In this document: positions 26,410-35,119 of the stretch, piece by piece
Layout of the letters: each line of letters starts with the position of its first letter
Position numbering within the stretch: position 1 is the stretch's first letter
Program-made: the position numbers and the translations under genes
NCBI GenBank assembly: GCA_003242315.1
Contig: QGUY01000002.1
Span: 1 to 52,584 of the forward strand
From: Bacteroidota bacterium
GTDB lineage: Bacteria > Bacteroidota > Bacteroidia > Cytophagales > Cyclobacteriaceae
Length of the DNA stretch: 52,584 bases
Reading direction: 5' to 3'
Notes under the pieces: generated by a model
What the model saw: only the letters and a program-made list of their open reading frames with translations
Database searches by the model: none
What the model was told of the DNA's origin: nothing

Positions 26410-29400
26410 TCAGGCCGGGCTCACATCCTTGTTCCTGATCTTGGTGAGGTACCAAATATTCGGCTTCACACCAATTTCCTCGAGTACATTGTATGCCCTC
26501 GGGTTGTCGGCAATCTTGTCTATGCGATACGGCCGCTCAGGATCCGCAGGACGAATCTTCAGCAGCTTCGAAATCTGTGATTCCGGATCATTGATATCGC
26601 CAAAGACAATGGCGCCCGTCGAACATGCCACCTGGCAAGCCGTCTTGATGTCGCCATCCTTAACGCGTCTTCTTTCCTTCTTCGCTTCGAGTTTGCCAAG
26701 CTGAATGCGCTGTACACAGAAAGTGCACTTCTCCATGACACCGCGCGACCGAACCGTAACATCAGGATTCAGTACCATCTTGCCCAGCATGGTGTTCATG
26801 GCAGGGTTGACATCCTCGAACTGACGATTGTCATGATACTTGAACCAGTTGAACCGGCGTACTTTGTACGGGCAGTTGTTCGCGCAATACCGTGTACCGA
26901 TGCAACGGTTGTAGGTCATCTGGTTCAAACCTTCCGAGCTGTGTGTTGTAGCAGCAACGGGACATACCGTTTCGCAGGGAGCATTGTTGCAATGCTGACA
27001 GAGCATCGGCTGGAACACCACTTCCGGATTCTCTGCAGCGTCTTCAAGACCGCGCCAATCCTCTACATCCGCATCACTGCTGTAGTAGCGGTCGATGCGC
27101 AGCCAGTGCATCTCACGACGGTTGATAACTTCTTCGCGACCTACAAGGGAAATGTTGTTTTCAACGTTACATGCCACTACGCAAGCGCCACAACCGATAC
27201 ATGTGTTCAGGTCGATGGCCATCGCCCAGTGGTGGTCGCGATATTCGTGACCTTTCCACATGGAGAGTTCGCCCGGTTTCACTTTGTGGGTAGGCGACTT
27301 CCATGTCGATATCTGCGGATTGAAATCTGTCTTTACAAACTGCGGATCCTTGCTGAATGTCTCCAATGTGTACTCGCGGATAACCGACTTGCGCGCCATG
27401 TACGTATCGTGCGTCTGGGTCTGCGCAAGCTGGTAGCGTTCGTTGGTAAATTCGAGCTTAACATTGACCACGTTATAGCTGAGAGATCCATTCACCAGCG
27501 ACAGCAGCGGATACACATTCACGCCGCGGTTGTCCGCCACCTTGCCAGCCTTTGTCCGTCCGTATCCCAGCGGAATACCGATCGTACCAGGTGCCTGGCC
27601 AGGCTGTACGAGCACGGGCAACTTCACAACCTTGCCATTGGCGTTGATGGAAGCGTAGATCGTCTTGCTCTCCGGCGTTTCAAGTCCGTTAGCATCTTTC
27701 GGCGACACGGTCACGTAGTGATCCCACACCACCTTGGTGATTGGATCAGGAAGCTCCTGCAACAGCGGGTTGTTCGCTTGTGATCCATTTCCGACAGTGC
27801 CGTTCTCGTAGATCACGAGCTCCATCGGTGTCTCGGTGTAGTTCTGTCCTATCGAACGTGCCGCGGCTGCGACGTCGCCCGAGAAGGTGACTGTAGAAGG
27901 TTCAACAGGCAGTTCATAGACACCATCGTGAACACATTTGTCCCAAAACGCCTGGAATCCTCCCGCTTGTCCTTTATAGAACCATTCTCTCCAGTTCCTC
28001 TTTACGTACTCGAAGTAATCCGGTGATTCCACACCCGCCCAGGTGAGGAAGCTTTCCTGCGCAGCGCGAGAGCGGAATATCGGCGTGATGGCCGGCTGCC
28101 CTACGCTGAAGTGATTTCGCTTCGGTTCAGCATCATTCCACGCTTCGAGGTAGTGATGATCCGGCGCTTTGTATGTAGTGACTGTTGCCGTTTCATCTTC
28201 CTTGTAAGACGTCGATACTGAAAGTGCCACGCCTTTGAGTCCAGCCTGAAGCTGCTCTCCCATCGGGTGGTCGTATACCGGGTTACAGTTATAGAAGATG
28301 ACACCGGCAATGCGTCCGGAATGAAGTTCGTCAATGAATTTCACCATGGCCACATCGTCTCCCTGACGATAGTTGACCGGCAGGTGCGTCAGGATCGTCG
28401 TGCCATAGCTGCCCAGCATGCTATTGATGCCGTTCACTACAACCTGGATAGCCTTATCGTTGGACCCTGCTACGACGAGCGCGTTGCCACGTGCTGCCCA
28501 AAGATCGTCGGCCGCCTTTTGCAGGTGCGGTACGTCCACACCGCCGGGCAATGTGGGCTGACCAGCTTTGGCAGCGATAAGGTTGTACAGTTGAATAGCA
28601 ACAGCGCCTTCCTGCGATGGCTTGATCATCGTGCGATAATCAGCGTTCGCACCAGTGAGCGAAAGAATACTTTCGAACTGGTAGTGACGTGACATCGTCT
28701 TCTTGTCCTCCCCTACCGCGCGTGTGCGGGCGTATTGACGGGAGAATTCTATTGGCGACAGCCAGGTCGAGAGGAAGTCGGCGGCAATGCTGACGATCAC
28801 ATTCGCCTTGCTGAAATCGTACGAGGGAATAATTGCGGCCCCGATTGATTCTTCGTTGGCCTTGAGCATTCCATAGAAAGAATGCTGATCGTACATGACG
28901 TGCTGAGTCGTGGGATACGCCGCGCGGAATTGTTCGATGACGCGACGCGTGCTCGGGCTCAGCACAGAATGGCTTATAATACGAATTTGCCCGCCCGAAG
29001 CGTTGATCTCACGAAGTTTAGCAATCACTTCGCGGTCGAGGTCCTCCCAGGTAATGCGAGCGCTTCCCTTCTTGGGTCCCCTTAGCCGTGCGTTATCGTA
29101 CAGCGAGAGTACTGAAGCTTCTACTTGTGCGCTGGTACCGCCACCTGTTACTCCGGAGAACGTGTTGCCTTCAATCTTTATAGGGCGGCCTTCACGGGTC
29201 TTGACTACGATGCTGCAATAGTCGCCACCGTTGATGTATGTGGATGCGTAATAGTTTGCAATTCCGGGATCGACATCTTCCGGCTTTACCACATACGGAA
29301 TCGCGTGACGTACGGGGGCTTCACACGCGGCGAGAGCAGCGGCGCTCAGGCCGAAGCCCATCATCCGAAGAAAATCCCGCCTGGAATGGCCCGGATCTTC

Positions 29401-29502
29401 CTCCGGCGCGGGCGCGAATTCATTCTGCGCATGCTTCACAAAGGATGCATCGTTCCGCAGTTGTTCAAGACCCTTCCAGTAAACCTTTTTTGTCTCTTTC
29501 AT
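26410..29502 (-). CDS. actB: Alternative complex III subunit ActB (molybdopterin-oxidoreductase-like plus Fe-S domain)
   Basis: This 1,030-residue protein joins a molybdopterin-oxidoreductase fold without cofactor to a C-terminal Fe-S domain, as in known ActB proteins. The N-terminus carries a Tat-type motif (SRRDFLRMMGFG) ending in a lipobox-like LAAC. The Fe-S part has CIGCGACVVAC, LCQHCNNAPCETVC, CIGTRYCANNC, CTFC and CQVAC: 15 cysteines, the number needed for three [4Fe-4S] and one [3Fe-4S] cluster. Electrons from the quinol site in ActC pass through it to ActA. The first gene upstream is actA (42-bp gap). Confidence 0.95.
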   Translation of the reverse strand: MKETKKVYWKGLEQLRNDASFVKHAQNEFAPAPEEDPGHSRRDFLRMMGFGLSAAALAACEAPVRHAIPYVVKPEDVDPGIANYYASTYINGGDYCSIVVKTREGRPIKIEGNTFSGVTGGGTSAQVEASVLSLYDNARLRGPKKGSARITWEDLDREVIAKLREINASGGQIRIISHSVLSPSTRRVIEQFRAAYPTTQHVMYDQHSFYGMLKANEESIGAAIIPSYDFSKANVIVSIAADFLSTWLSPIEFSRQYARTRAVGEDKKTMSRHYQFESILSLTGANADYRTMIKPSQEGAVAIQLYNLIAAKAGQPTLPGGVDVPHLQKAADDLWAARGNALVVAGSNDKAIQVVVNGINSMLGSYGTTILTHLPVNYRQGDDVAMVKFIDELHSGRIAGVIFYNCNPVYDHPMGEQLQAGLKGVALSVSTSYKEDETATVTTYKAPDHHYLEAWNDAEPKRNHFSVGQPAITPIFRSRAAQESFLTWAGVESPDYFEYVKRNWREWFYKGQAGGFQAFWDKCVHDGVYELPVEPSTVTFSGDVAAAARSIGQNYTETPMELVIYENGTVGNGSQANNPLLQELPDPITKVVWDHYVTVSPKDANGLETPESKTIYASINANGKVVKLPVLVQPGQAPGTIGIPLGYGRTKAGKVADNRGVNVYPLLSLVNGSLSYNVVNVKLEFTNERYQLAQTQTHDTYMARKSVIREYTLETFSKDPQFVKTDFNPQISTWKSPTHKVKPGELSMWKGHEYRDHHWAMAIDLNTCIGCGACVVACNVENNISLVGREEVINRREMHWLRIDRYYSSDADVEDWRGLEDAAENPEVVFQPMLCQHCNNAPCETVCPVAATTHSSEGLNQMTYNRCIGTRYCANNCPYKVRRFNWFKYHDNRQFEDVNPAMNTMLGKMVLNPDVTVRSRGVMEKCTFCVQRIQLGKLEAKKERRRVKDGDIKTACQVACSTGAIVFGDINDPESQISKLLKIRPADPERPYRIDKIADNPRAYNVLEEIGVKPNIWYLTKIRNKDVSPA

Positions 29503-29544
29503 ATGGTGACTATATATCCGCCCCGTGCCAGGCGTTCAAACTCA

Positions 29545-30786
29545 TTAATAATGGCATTTGCTGCATTCCAATCCACCGTTATCCATTACCGTCATGTTGG
29601 ACTTCGATTGTTTGCTGTGAAGTTCAACCAGACGATCATAGTAGGCATTGCCCTTGGTGTTGAGTTCTGTTTGTCGGTGACAATCGATGCACCAACCCAT
29701 GGTAAGGAGGGAATGCTGGCGAACGACATCCATAGTTTCAATCGGACCGTGGCAAGTCTGGCATTCAATGCCTCCAACATTCACGTGCTGCGCGTGGTTG
29801 AAATAGGCCAGGTCAGGGAGATTGTGAACGCGTACCCACTCTATCGGAGTGTTGGTCTCATATGCCTTAACAATCTTGGCGATCTCGGCCTCGCCTGTGA
29901 GGGTCCCCTGCTTGATCTGGTTGTGGCAGTTCATACAGATGTTGGCCGAAGGGATATTGGCATTCTTGCTCGTCATCACACCGGTATGACAGTAGTTACA
30001 ATCAATCTGATACTGACCAGCGTGAATCTTGTGTGAAAATGCGATGGGTTGAGCGGGTGCGTAGCCTTGCTGAATACCAACGGAATACAAGCCGTTGATG
30101 ACGGCCTTGAAGCCCAGAGCGGCTACAACAAATACCACGATGAAGATGAAGCCCCGACTTCTCAGGATAGTGCCCAGCGTGAAGGGCGCGTGCACCAACT
30201 CACGTTGTTCCGGGGTAAGGTCCTTCTGGTCCAAAAAGCGCTTTACCGCGGATATGAGGAATACCAATATAATAAGGAGCAACACCAGGATAATCACCAT
30301 CCCGATGAGGATGAGGTTCAGATAAGCCGCAGGAACACCCTCTCCTGCCGAAGAAACGGGCTGGCCTTCAGCAGGGGCCTCGGCTGTCGCAGGACCCTTT
30401 GCAGCTTCTGCCTGTACGTATGCGAGAATATTGAGAATGTCCTCGTCCGAGAAGGTCGAGAACGCTGTCATCATGGTAGGCTTGTACTGATCGAAAAGCG
30501 CAGTCGCGTATTCGTCGCCACTCGCGATGACGGCAGGAGGATTCTTTACAAAAGAAATGATCCAATCCACTGAAGGTGCTCGCTCGGTGACACCAGCAAG
30601 CGCGGGACCTATAAGTTTTTCGTGTACGCGGTGACACGACCGGCAATTATTATTGAACAGTGCTTCACCAGCAGAAATAGCGGCCGGTTCACTGGGGATT
30701 TCCTGACCATTTGATACGAAAGAAGCAACTAAAAAAAATAAAATGAGGGGAAGGGTTCTGGCCGGGAGAGATTGCTGGTCTGTCAT
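29545..30786 (-). CDS. actA: Alternative complex III subunit ActA (multihaem cytochrome c, six CxxCH)
   Basis: This 413-residue haem subunit starts the respiratory operon. After a signal peptide (LPLILFFLVASFVSNG) comes a monohaem cytochrome c domain (C48, C51, H52), then two membrane helices (about 155-180 and 213-230), then a cytochrome c3/c7-like module with five motifs: C263/C266, C284/C287, C342/C345, C366/C369 and C408/C411 (each followed by His). The sixth, N-terminal haem domain goes beyond the pentahaem form described for Rhodothermus. The last motif sits one residue from the C-terminus. It has a near-perfect promoter 38-68 nt upstream. Confidence 0.94.
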   Translation of the reverse strand: MTDQQSLPARTLPLILFFLVASFVSNGQEIPSEPAAISAGEALFNNNCRSCHRVHEKLIGPALAGVTERAPSVDWIISFVKNPPAVIASGDEYATALFDQYKPTMMTAFSTFSDEDILNILAYVQAEAAKGPATAEAPAEGQPVSSAGEGVPAAYLNLILIGMVIILVLLLIILVFLISAVKRFLDQKDLTPEQRELVHAPFTLGTILRSRGFIFIVVFVVAALGFKAVINGLYSVGIQQGYAPAQPIAFSHKIHAGQYQIDCNYCHTGVMTSKNANIPSANICMNCHNQIKQGTLTGEAEIAKIVKAYETNTPIEWVRVHNLPDLAYFNHAQHVNVGGIECQTCHGPIETMDVVRQHSLLTMGWCIDCHRQTELNTKGNAYYDRLVELHSKQSKSNMTVMDNGGLECSKCHY

Positions 30787-30823
30787 GTGTGGCTGAGTGT
30801 CCGTTTTTGCGACATAGTGGCCA

Positions 30824-30854
30824 CAAATCTACTATCCGAAGCCATTTTTTCAAA
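30824..30854 (-). promoter_or_regulatory. Promoter of the act-cox operon
   Basis: On the minus strand TTTG (30854-30851), a 19-nt spacer and TAGATTTG (30831-30824) match the Bacteroidota consensus exactly. Transcription should start near 30817, about 30 nt before the actA ATG. I find no comparably good promoter within the next 15 kb of the operon. Confidence 0.7.
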
Positions 30855-30969
30855 TTTATTTAACTGTACGTGAAACATTTTTATGACGCGATTTGCGCTT
30901 ATTTCTTACGTCATCTTTAAGCCGACTTATGCACACCTTTTCGCCCCAAAACCCAAAAACTGACCCGAG

Positions 30970-31749
30970 TCAATTTAGAAAGGATTTAAATTGCTGTCCT
31001 TTTTCAACAACACCAAGACCAAACAACGCGAAGTCGTAGCGAACAGGATCATCAGGATCAAACTGTTTCAGGCGGTTTGTCAACTCGAGGGCCGTTTGCC
31101 AATCGGTCTGTTTTCGTTTTATCAAGCCGAGTTTACGCGCCACCCGATCGACGTGCACATCGCAGGGACAAATGAGGTCCGCCGGTGAGATGCTCCGCCA
31201 CAGTCCGAAATCGACACCACGATCATCATGGCGCACCATCCAGCGGAGGTACATGTTAAGCCGCTTGCAGGTCGACTTCTTTGCAGGCGTAGAAATGTGC
31301 TTGCGTGTGCGCGACGGACACCCTTCCAGGGAAAAGAACATGCTGTGAAACCGCTCAAGACCGGCTTCTATCGTCTGGCCTTGAAATACTGTCTCAAGTG
31401 TATCATGCCGGCTGTAATACCAATGGAGAAATGAAACAAAATACAGGAGATCCGTGTCGTTGAACGTCCGATGTCGAAATCCTATAAGCCGCTGGAGATC
31501 TGATTCACTATGGTGCCTGATAAAAGCATAGGGCGCACGATCCATACGATCCATTAATTCCCTGCACTTTTTTATAATAGTGCCTCGTTGACCCCACGCC
31601 AAAACTGCGGCGAACAATCCGGCTATTTCTATATCCTGCTTCTGCGAAAATTCGTGAGGAATAGAGACGGGGTCGTTTTCGATGAACTGTGGACCATTAA
31701 ACCGGTCAGCCAGCTCATCGAGATAGGCCTTCAACGCCTTCGCCTTCAT
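30970..31749 (-). CDS. TIGR02757 family protein (DUF2400)
   Basis: This is 259 residues from the ATG at 31749. An upstream in-frame ATG at 31770 would coincide with the predicted transcription start (promoter at 31775-31805), and family members begin at a point like MKAKALKAYLDELADRFN. TIGR02757 motifs include DPVSIPHEF, EIAGLFAAVLAWGQRGTIIKKC, GFRHRTFNDTDLLYF and LICPCDVHVDRVARKLGL. The helical fold recalls helix-hairpin-helix DNA glycosylases, and the role is unknown. It stands alone between the act operon promoter and the divergent serine hydrolase gene. Confidence 0.88.
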   Translation of the reverse strand: MKAKALKAYLDELADRFNGPQFIENDPVSIPHEFSQKQDIEIAGLFAAVLAWGQRGTIIKKCRELMDRMDRAPYAFIRHHSESDLQRLIGFRHRTFNDTDLLYFVSFLHWYYSRHDTLETVFQGQTIEAGLERFHSMFFSLEGCPSRTRKHISTPAKKSTCKRLNMYLRWMVRHDDRGVDFGLWRSISPADLICPCDVHVDRVARKLGLIKRKQTDWQTALELTNRLKQFDPDDPVRYDFALFGLGVVEKGQQFKSFLN

Positions 31750-31774
31750 TTTTGTATTTTGCTTCGGCATGCGA

Positions 31775-31805
31775 CAAAGTAAGGAGGCGCAATCACACCA
31801 GCAAA
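31775..31805 (-). promoter_or_regulatory. Promoter of the TIGR02757 gene
   Basis: The minus strand has TTTG (31805-31802), a 20-nt spacer and TACTTTG (31781-31775), one base short of TAnnTTTG. Transcription would start near 31768, which argues for the downstream start codon at 31749. Confidence 0.5.
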
Positions 31806-31818
31806 CCTAAGCACCACC

Positions 31819-33192
31819 ATGAAGCTCGCCCGAAGAATCCTCGTGATCACTCTGTGTGTCATCATTCTGTACGGCATCGGCTACGGCTGGCGTGCTGCAC
31901 CGATATTAACTGCTTACGGCGCCAAAATCATGTGCTCGTGCGCTTTTGTTGGCGGCCGCGACGCGCGCAGCATCCATGATTATGAACTCAAACGCTTCCC
32001 TGTATCGCTCGGTACCTATCGTCTGCACCTCGACGACTCTTCGGCTACAGGAAGCATCCTGGGACTTGCGCGCAACAAAGCCATCTACCGAAAAGGCCTG
32101 GGCTGTACACTGGTGAATGAAATTTCAGAAGACGAATTACGAAACCAGCGCATTCGCGTCGCCAAGAGTCCCCCAATCAACGCCGATACCATTCCCTGGC
32201 CGCTGGGTGACAAGATCCCCGAAACGCTACCCGAAGGGGTAGACATGAAACGACTGGAGCGGGCAGTCAGCGCAGCCTTCGCTTCCACGGGAACGAAAGA
32301 CCTGCGCAATACGCGTGCAATACTGGTCGTGTACCGCGGGCAGCTTATCGCCGAACGATATGCCGATGGATTCGATCGTCATTCCCGACACCTCGGGTGG
32401 TCAATGACCAAGAGCATCATGAATGCGCTGGTCGGCATTCTTGTCAAACAAGGAAAGCTTCAGTTGGAAGATCCTGCGCCCGTCCCATTCTGGCAGGAGG
32501 ACGACCGAAAAGCGATCACGCTTAACCACCTCATGCAAGCCTCCAGTGGTCTTCAGTGGGTAGAAGATTATGGCGGACCCAGCGATGCGACGTCAATGCT
32601 GTTTAGGAAAAAAGATGCGGGGTTGTTTGCTGCCCATCACCCGCTTGAGTTTACGCCAGGTACAGTTTTCGAGTACTCGAGCGGTACCACGAACATCATT
32701 GCGTGGATCATACGGCAAACAGTAGGTGACGAAGACTACTATCAATTTCCGGTGAGAGAACTCTTCAACCGCATTGGCGCGCACAGCATGATTCTGGAAG
32801 TTGACGCGGGCGGAACGTTTGTGGGCTCTTCGTTTTCGTATGCCACGGCACGCGATTGGGCAAGGTTTGGCTTATTGTATTTGAACGATGGGGTCGTTGC
32901 AGGAGAACGCATCTTGCCCGAGGGATGGGTGCGCTATTCGACGACTCCGGCTCCCGCTTCCGGAGGAGTGTACGGCGCGCAATTCTGGTTGAACGCCGGC
33001 CCTCCGGGTAATCCCCGCGCACGTACGATGCCAAACGTACCTGAGGATACGTACTCAGCAGATGGTTTTGCAGGACAGAATGTATTTATTATTCCGTCGC
33101 GGGACCTCGTTGTCGTAAAACTCAGTGAATCACGGGGTGATTACCTTGATGATAACCATTTCCTGGCAGACATCATTGCCGCGTTGCCGTAG
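31819..33192 (+). CDS. Serine hydrolase of the class C beta-lactamase/penicillin-binding family
   Basis: This 457-residue protein has one N-terminal membrane anchor (ILVITLCVIILYGIGYGW) and a beta-lactamase-type domain from about 165. The nucleophile motif is SMTK (S195, K198), with YSSGTTN as the YxN-like motif further on and a C-terminal GFAGQNVFIIPSRDLVVVKL segment. It is a probable extracytoplasmic D-amino-peptidase or esterase; true beta-lactamase activity is not implied. A short N-terminal region with CSCAFVGGRD precedes the domain. It converges on the BNR-repeat gene (1-bp gap). Confidence 0.88.
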   Translation: MKLARRILVITLCVIILYGIGYGWRAAPILTAYGAKIMCSCAFVGGRDARSIHDYELKRFPVSLGTYRLHLDDSSATGSILGLARNKAIYRKGLGCTLVNEISEDELRNQRIRVAKSPPINADTIPWPLGDKIPETLPEGVDMKRLERAVSAAFASTGTKDLRNTRAILVVYRGQLIAERYADGFDRHSRHLGWSMTKSIMNALVGILVKQGKLQLEDPAPVPFWQEDDRKAITLNHLMQASSGLQWVEDYGGPSDATSMLFRKKDAGLFAAHHPLEFTPGTVFEYSSGTTNIIAWIIRQTVGDEDYYQFPVRELFNRIGAHSMILEVDAGGTFVGSSFSYATARDWARFGLLYLNDGVVAGERILPEGWVRYSTTPAPASGGVYGAQFWLNAGPPGNPRARTMPNVPEDTYSADGFAGQNVFIIPSRDLVVVKLSESRGDYLDDNHFLADIIAALP

Positions 33193-33193
33193 T

Positions 33194-34501
33194 CTACTTC
33201 GGAGATGCCGAGGCGTTGTTTGACGGCGCTGACAGTTCGCTATCACGCATAGTGGTGAAGACGATGCGCGTTGCCCCTTCATCGTGTCGTGTCCAGGCAG
33301 CGACGATGAGACCGTTATGCACGTCTATGCCTATCCGATCACCCGAAGGCACGGAAGGATCCGGAGTAAACGGCCGATCAGAAATTTTGACGTTGTTAAA
33401 TGTGGCTCCCTGGTCGCGTGACACCGCCAGGTATACATCTGTTTGATTGTCGTCGTAATTGCGTCGATCGTAGTATAAGATGTACAAGTTACCATTCGAG
33501 GCATCGCTGGCTGCTGCCGGCATGTACTGGTGTTTGCCTTTGGCATCGTCGTTAACACGAGCGGCCGGTGTCCAGTTGTCACCATAATTAACAGAGCGCG
33601 CAAACCAGATGTCGGTGTCGTCAGCGCCGTTGCGCTGGTCAGCCCAGAAAAGATTCAGCATGCCGGCATAGCGCCCGGAGGTTTGATTCATGAGCAGGAT
33701 AGGCAGTCCCGCTGTGCCCGCCACACCCGGAATGACGAGGTTGGTTCCGCCCGGCTGCTTTTCCACTTCAATGTCGTTTGAAAGCCACATTCGGCCTTTA
33801 TCAAAAGAGCGGTCGGCGTAGATTTTTTGTTCGTGCGACCAGGTGCTGACCCGGTAGCCCTCCCGGGAGATTACGACTCCAGCGGCTTTGGGCGTCGCGT
33901 TTCCGTCACGGCAATCGCCTTCACGGCTAAGGGCTATGGGTGTCGACCACTTCTTCCCCTCCTTTGATTCAGCGATCATGATCCTGCTGTGGTGGGATGC
34001 GTCATCGCTACCATAGGCATCGTGCTGTGTCCATACCATCAAAAATTCGGATTTCGAGTCCATGGTAATGGATGGATTTCGGATGTCTCCTGTGGCGGTC
34101 ATCACGCCCGCAAGGCTCCAGGTAGCTCCGAAGTCTTTAGAAGTCTGACAGGCAATTCGGTCGGTACGTCCCCCGGCCTCGCCGGACAGGTGAAAAAGGT
34201 ACAGGTCACCCTTCCGGTCCGACACCACGATGTTGCCGCCGTGGTTCGCAACCTCCGGGCTAAGCTTACAGGTTTCCCAGGTAGTTCCGCCGTCAGAAGA
34301 CCGATAGACATTTCGCGAGGCGGCGACGATGATGATTTTCGGATTTTTCCGGTTAATGACGACGCTGGGTTCGTACTCGGAAACGCCCTCCGGTGTGAGC
34401 ACAATATTATTATACTGCGCCGTGGCGGGTCCCGGGACCAGGACACAGGCGACGACGAGCATCAGTCCAGGTAACAAACAGCGCAACAGTTCAATTTTCA
34501 T
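33194..34501 (-). CDS. Secreted BNR/sialidase-like beta-propeller protein
   Basis: It is 435 residues from the ATG at 34501, which opens a proper signal peptide (LLRCLLPGLMLVVACVLVPGPATAQ); a longer frame adds eight residues with no signal character. Five Asp-box-like turns are visible (SSDGGTTW, SKDFGATW, SFDKGRMW, SVNYGDNW, SRDQGATF), which indicate a sialidase-type beta-propeller. I do not see the arginine triad and Asp/Tyr/Glu of an active sialidase clearly enough to claim catalysis. It is probably secreted and binds or acts on glycans. Confidence 0.82.
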   Translation of the reverse strand: MKIELLRCLLPGLMLVVACVLVPGPATAQYNNIVLTPEGVSEYEPSVVINRKNPKIIIVAASRNVYRSSDGGTTWETCKLSPEVANHGGNIVVSDRKGDLYLFHLSGEAGGRTDRIACQTSKDFGATWSLAGVMTATGDIRNPSITMDSKSEFLMVWTQHDAYGSDDASHHSRIMIAESKEGKKWSTPIALSREGDCRDGNATPKAAGVVISREGYRVSTWSHEQKIYADRSFDKGRMWLSNDIEVEKQPGGTNLVIPGVAGTAGLPILLMNQTSGRYAGMLNLFWADQRNGADDTDIWFARSVNYGDNWTPAARVNDDAKGKHQYMPAAASDASNGNLYILYYDRRNYDDNQTDVYLAVSRDQGATFNNVKISDRPFTPDPSVPSGDRIGIDVHNGLIVAAWTRHDEGATRIVFTTMRDSELSAPSNNASASPK

Positions 34502-34630
34502 ACGGTAAACTGCGTTGACGATCACCTTCCCGACATTATTATATTTATATTATAGTGTGACGGCGACTGCGCCACCGGGAGCCAGTAACCTAATAATAGG
34601 GCAAAATAACCAGAATTTCGTGGAACTCGT

Positions 34631-34926
34631 CCCCATAGCGCCTTGTACGGCATGCCGGGGAATGAAAATTTGTTACATTTAGCCATTGAACCTGCCTACC
34701 CTGTATTGACGCCCCATCATGGGCTACCCGATTCGTTAGGTTTAATGTTTTGTGCGATGCAAAAAAAAGATCAAGACCCGAGTATGGTCACTCTATTCGT
34801 CAGGCACTGCCTGCTCTTTCGGTCGAAAGAAAAGCTGTTTCGATTCTTTGGAATTTTCGTTTGGGTGGATCTGTTCGTCCTCCTATATGCCCTTACACAG
34901 CTTGTTTCGTCATTTTGACGAAACAA
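34631..34926. ncRNA. Candidate structured non-coding RNA (strand unknown)
   Basis: About 300 nt contains six successive short hairpins: the palindrome CGGCATGCCG within CCCC...GGGG (34631-34660), GCCC-CATCAT-GGGC (34711-34724), CAGGCA-C-TGCCTG (34801-34813), CTTTC-GGTC-GAAAG (34816-34829), a weak one near 34840-34855, and the long 11-bp stem at 34902-34926. It does not match the conserved cores I know for tmRNA, RNase P, SRP or riboswitches. This could be a chance accumulation. Confidence 0.25.
34902..34926. repeat. Perfect 11-bp inverted repeat with 3-nt loop
   Basis: TTGTTTCGTCA, TTT, TGACGAAACAA. No T-tract follows on either strand, so it is not a standard terminator. It could end a small RNA or be a protein-binding site. 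Confidence 0.7.
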
Positions 34927-35081
34927 TTGGCGCGATTACCCAATGTGTGGAATAAAGGGACAACCCCGCGCGGTTGCGGAAACGTAGCATAATTCCGTTT
35001 AACTTCCATTTTTGGCATTTTATCGACGCAATATGCCATTCGTCGACTATTCATGCCTATAACTCCGACCGGCGCATCCGT

Positions 35082-35100
35082 TTTGACGTACCGTGTCAAA
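35082..35100. repeat. Inverted repeat TTTGAC-N7-GTCAAA upstream of the coiled-coil lipoprotein gene
   Basis: The repeat ends 19 nt before the ATG at 35120. The position and form suit an operator or a 5' leader hairpin. Confidence 0.4.
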
Positions 35101-35119
35101 CAATTAACTGAAACCAATC

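Larger units (their letters stand above)
34502..35119. other. 618-bp non-coding region rich in inverted repeats
   Basis: The region lies between divergent genes. Three frames in it could code for 66-91 residues, but they overlap each other and show no signal, domain or consistent start, so I treat them as chance. Inverted repeats: 34648-34657, 34711-34724, 34801-34813, 34816-34829, 34902-34926 and 35082-35100. The stretch 34520-34560 is AT-rich and might hold promoters, but no TAnnTTTG is present. Confidence 0.5.

Noticed and set aside
31819..33192. Antibiotic-resistance beta-lactamase
   Set aside because: It has SxxK but is long, membrane-anchored and of the general serine hydrolase type common in this phylum; no resistance context.
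33194..34501. Active sialidase
   Set aside because: Asp-box turns are clear but the catalytic Arg triad, Asp, Tyr and Glu cannot be confirmed by eye, so only the beta-propeller fold is claimed.
34643..34918. A 91-codon frame in the non-coding region, starting with TTG
   Set aside because: Three overlapping frames compete in the same stretch, none has a signal peptide, domain or ribosome-binding site, and the stop is inside a perfect hairpin.
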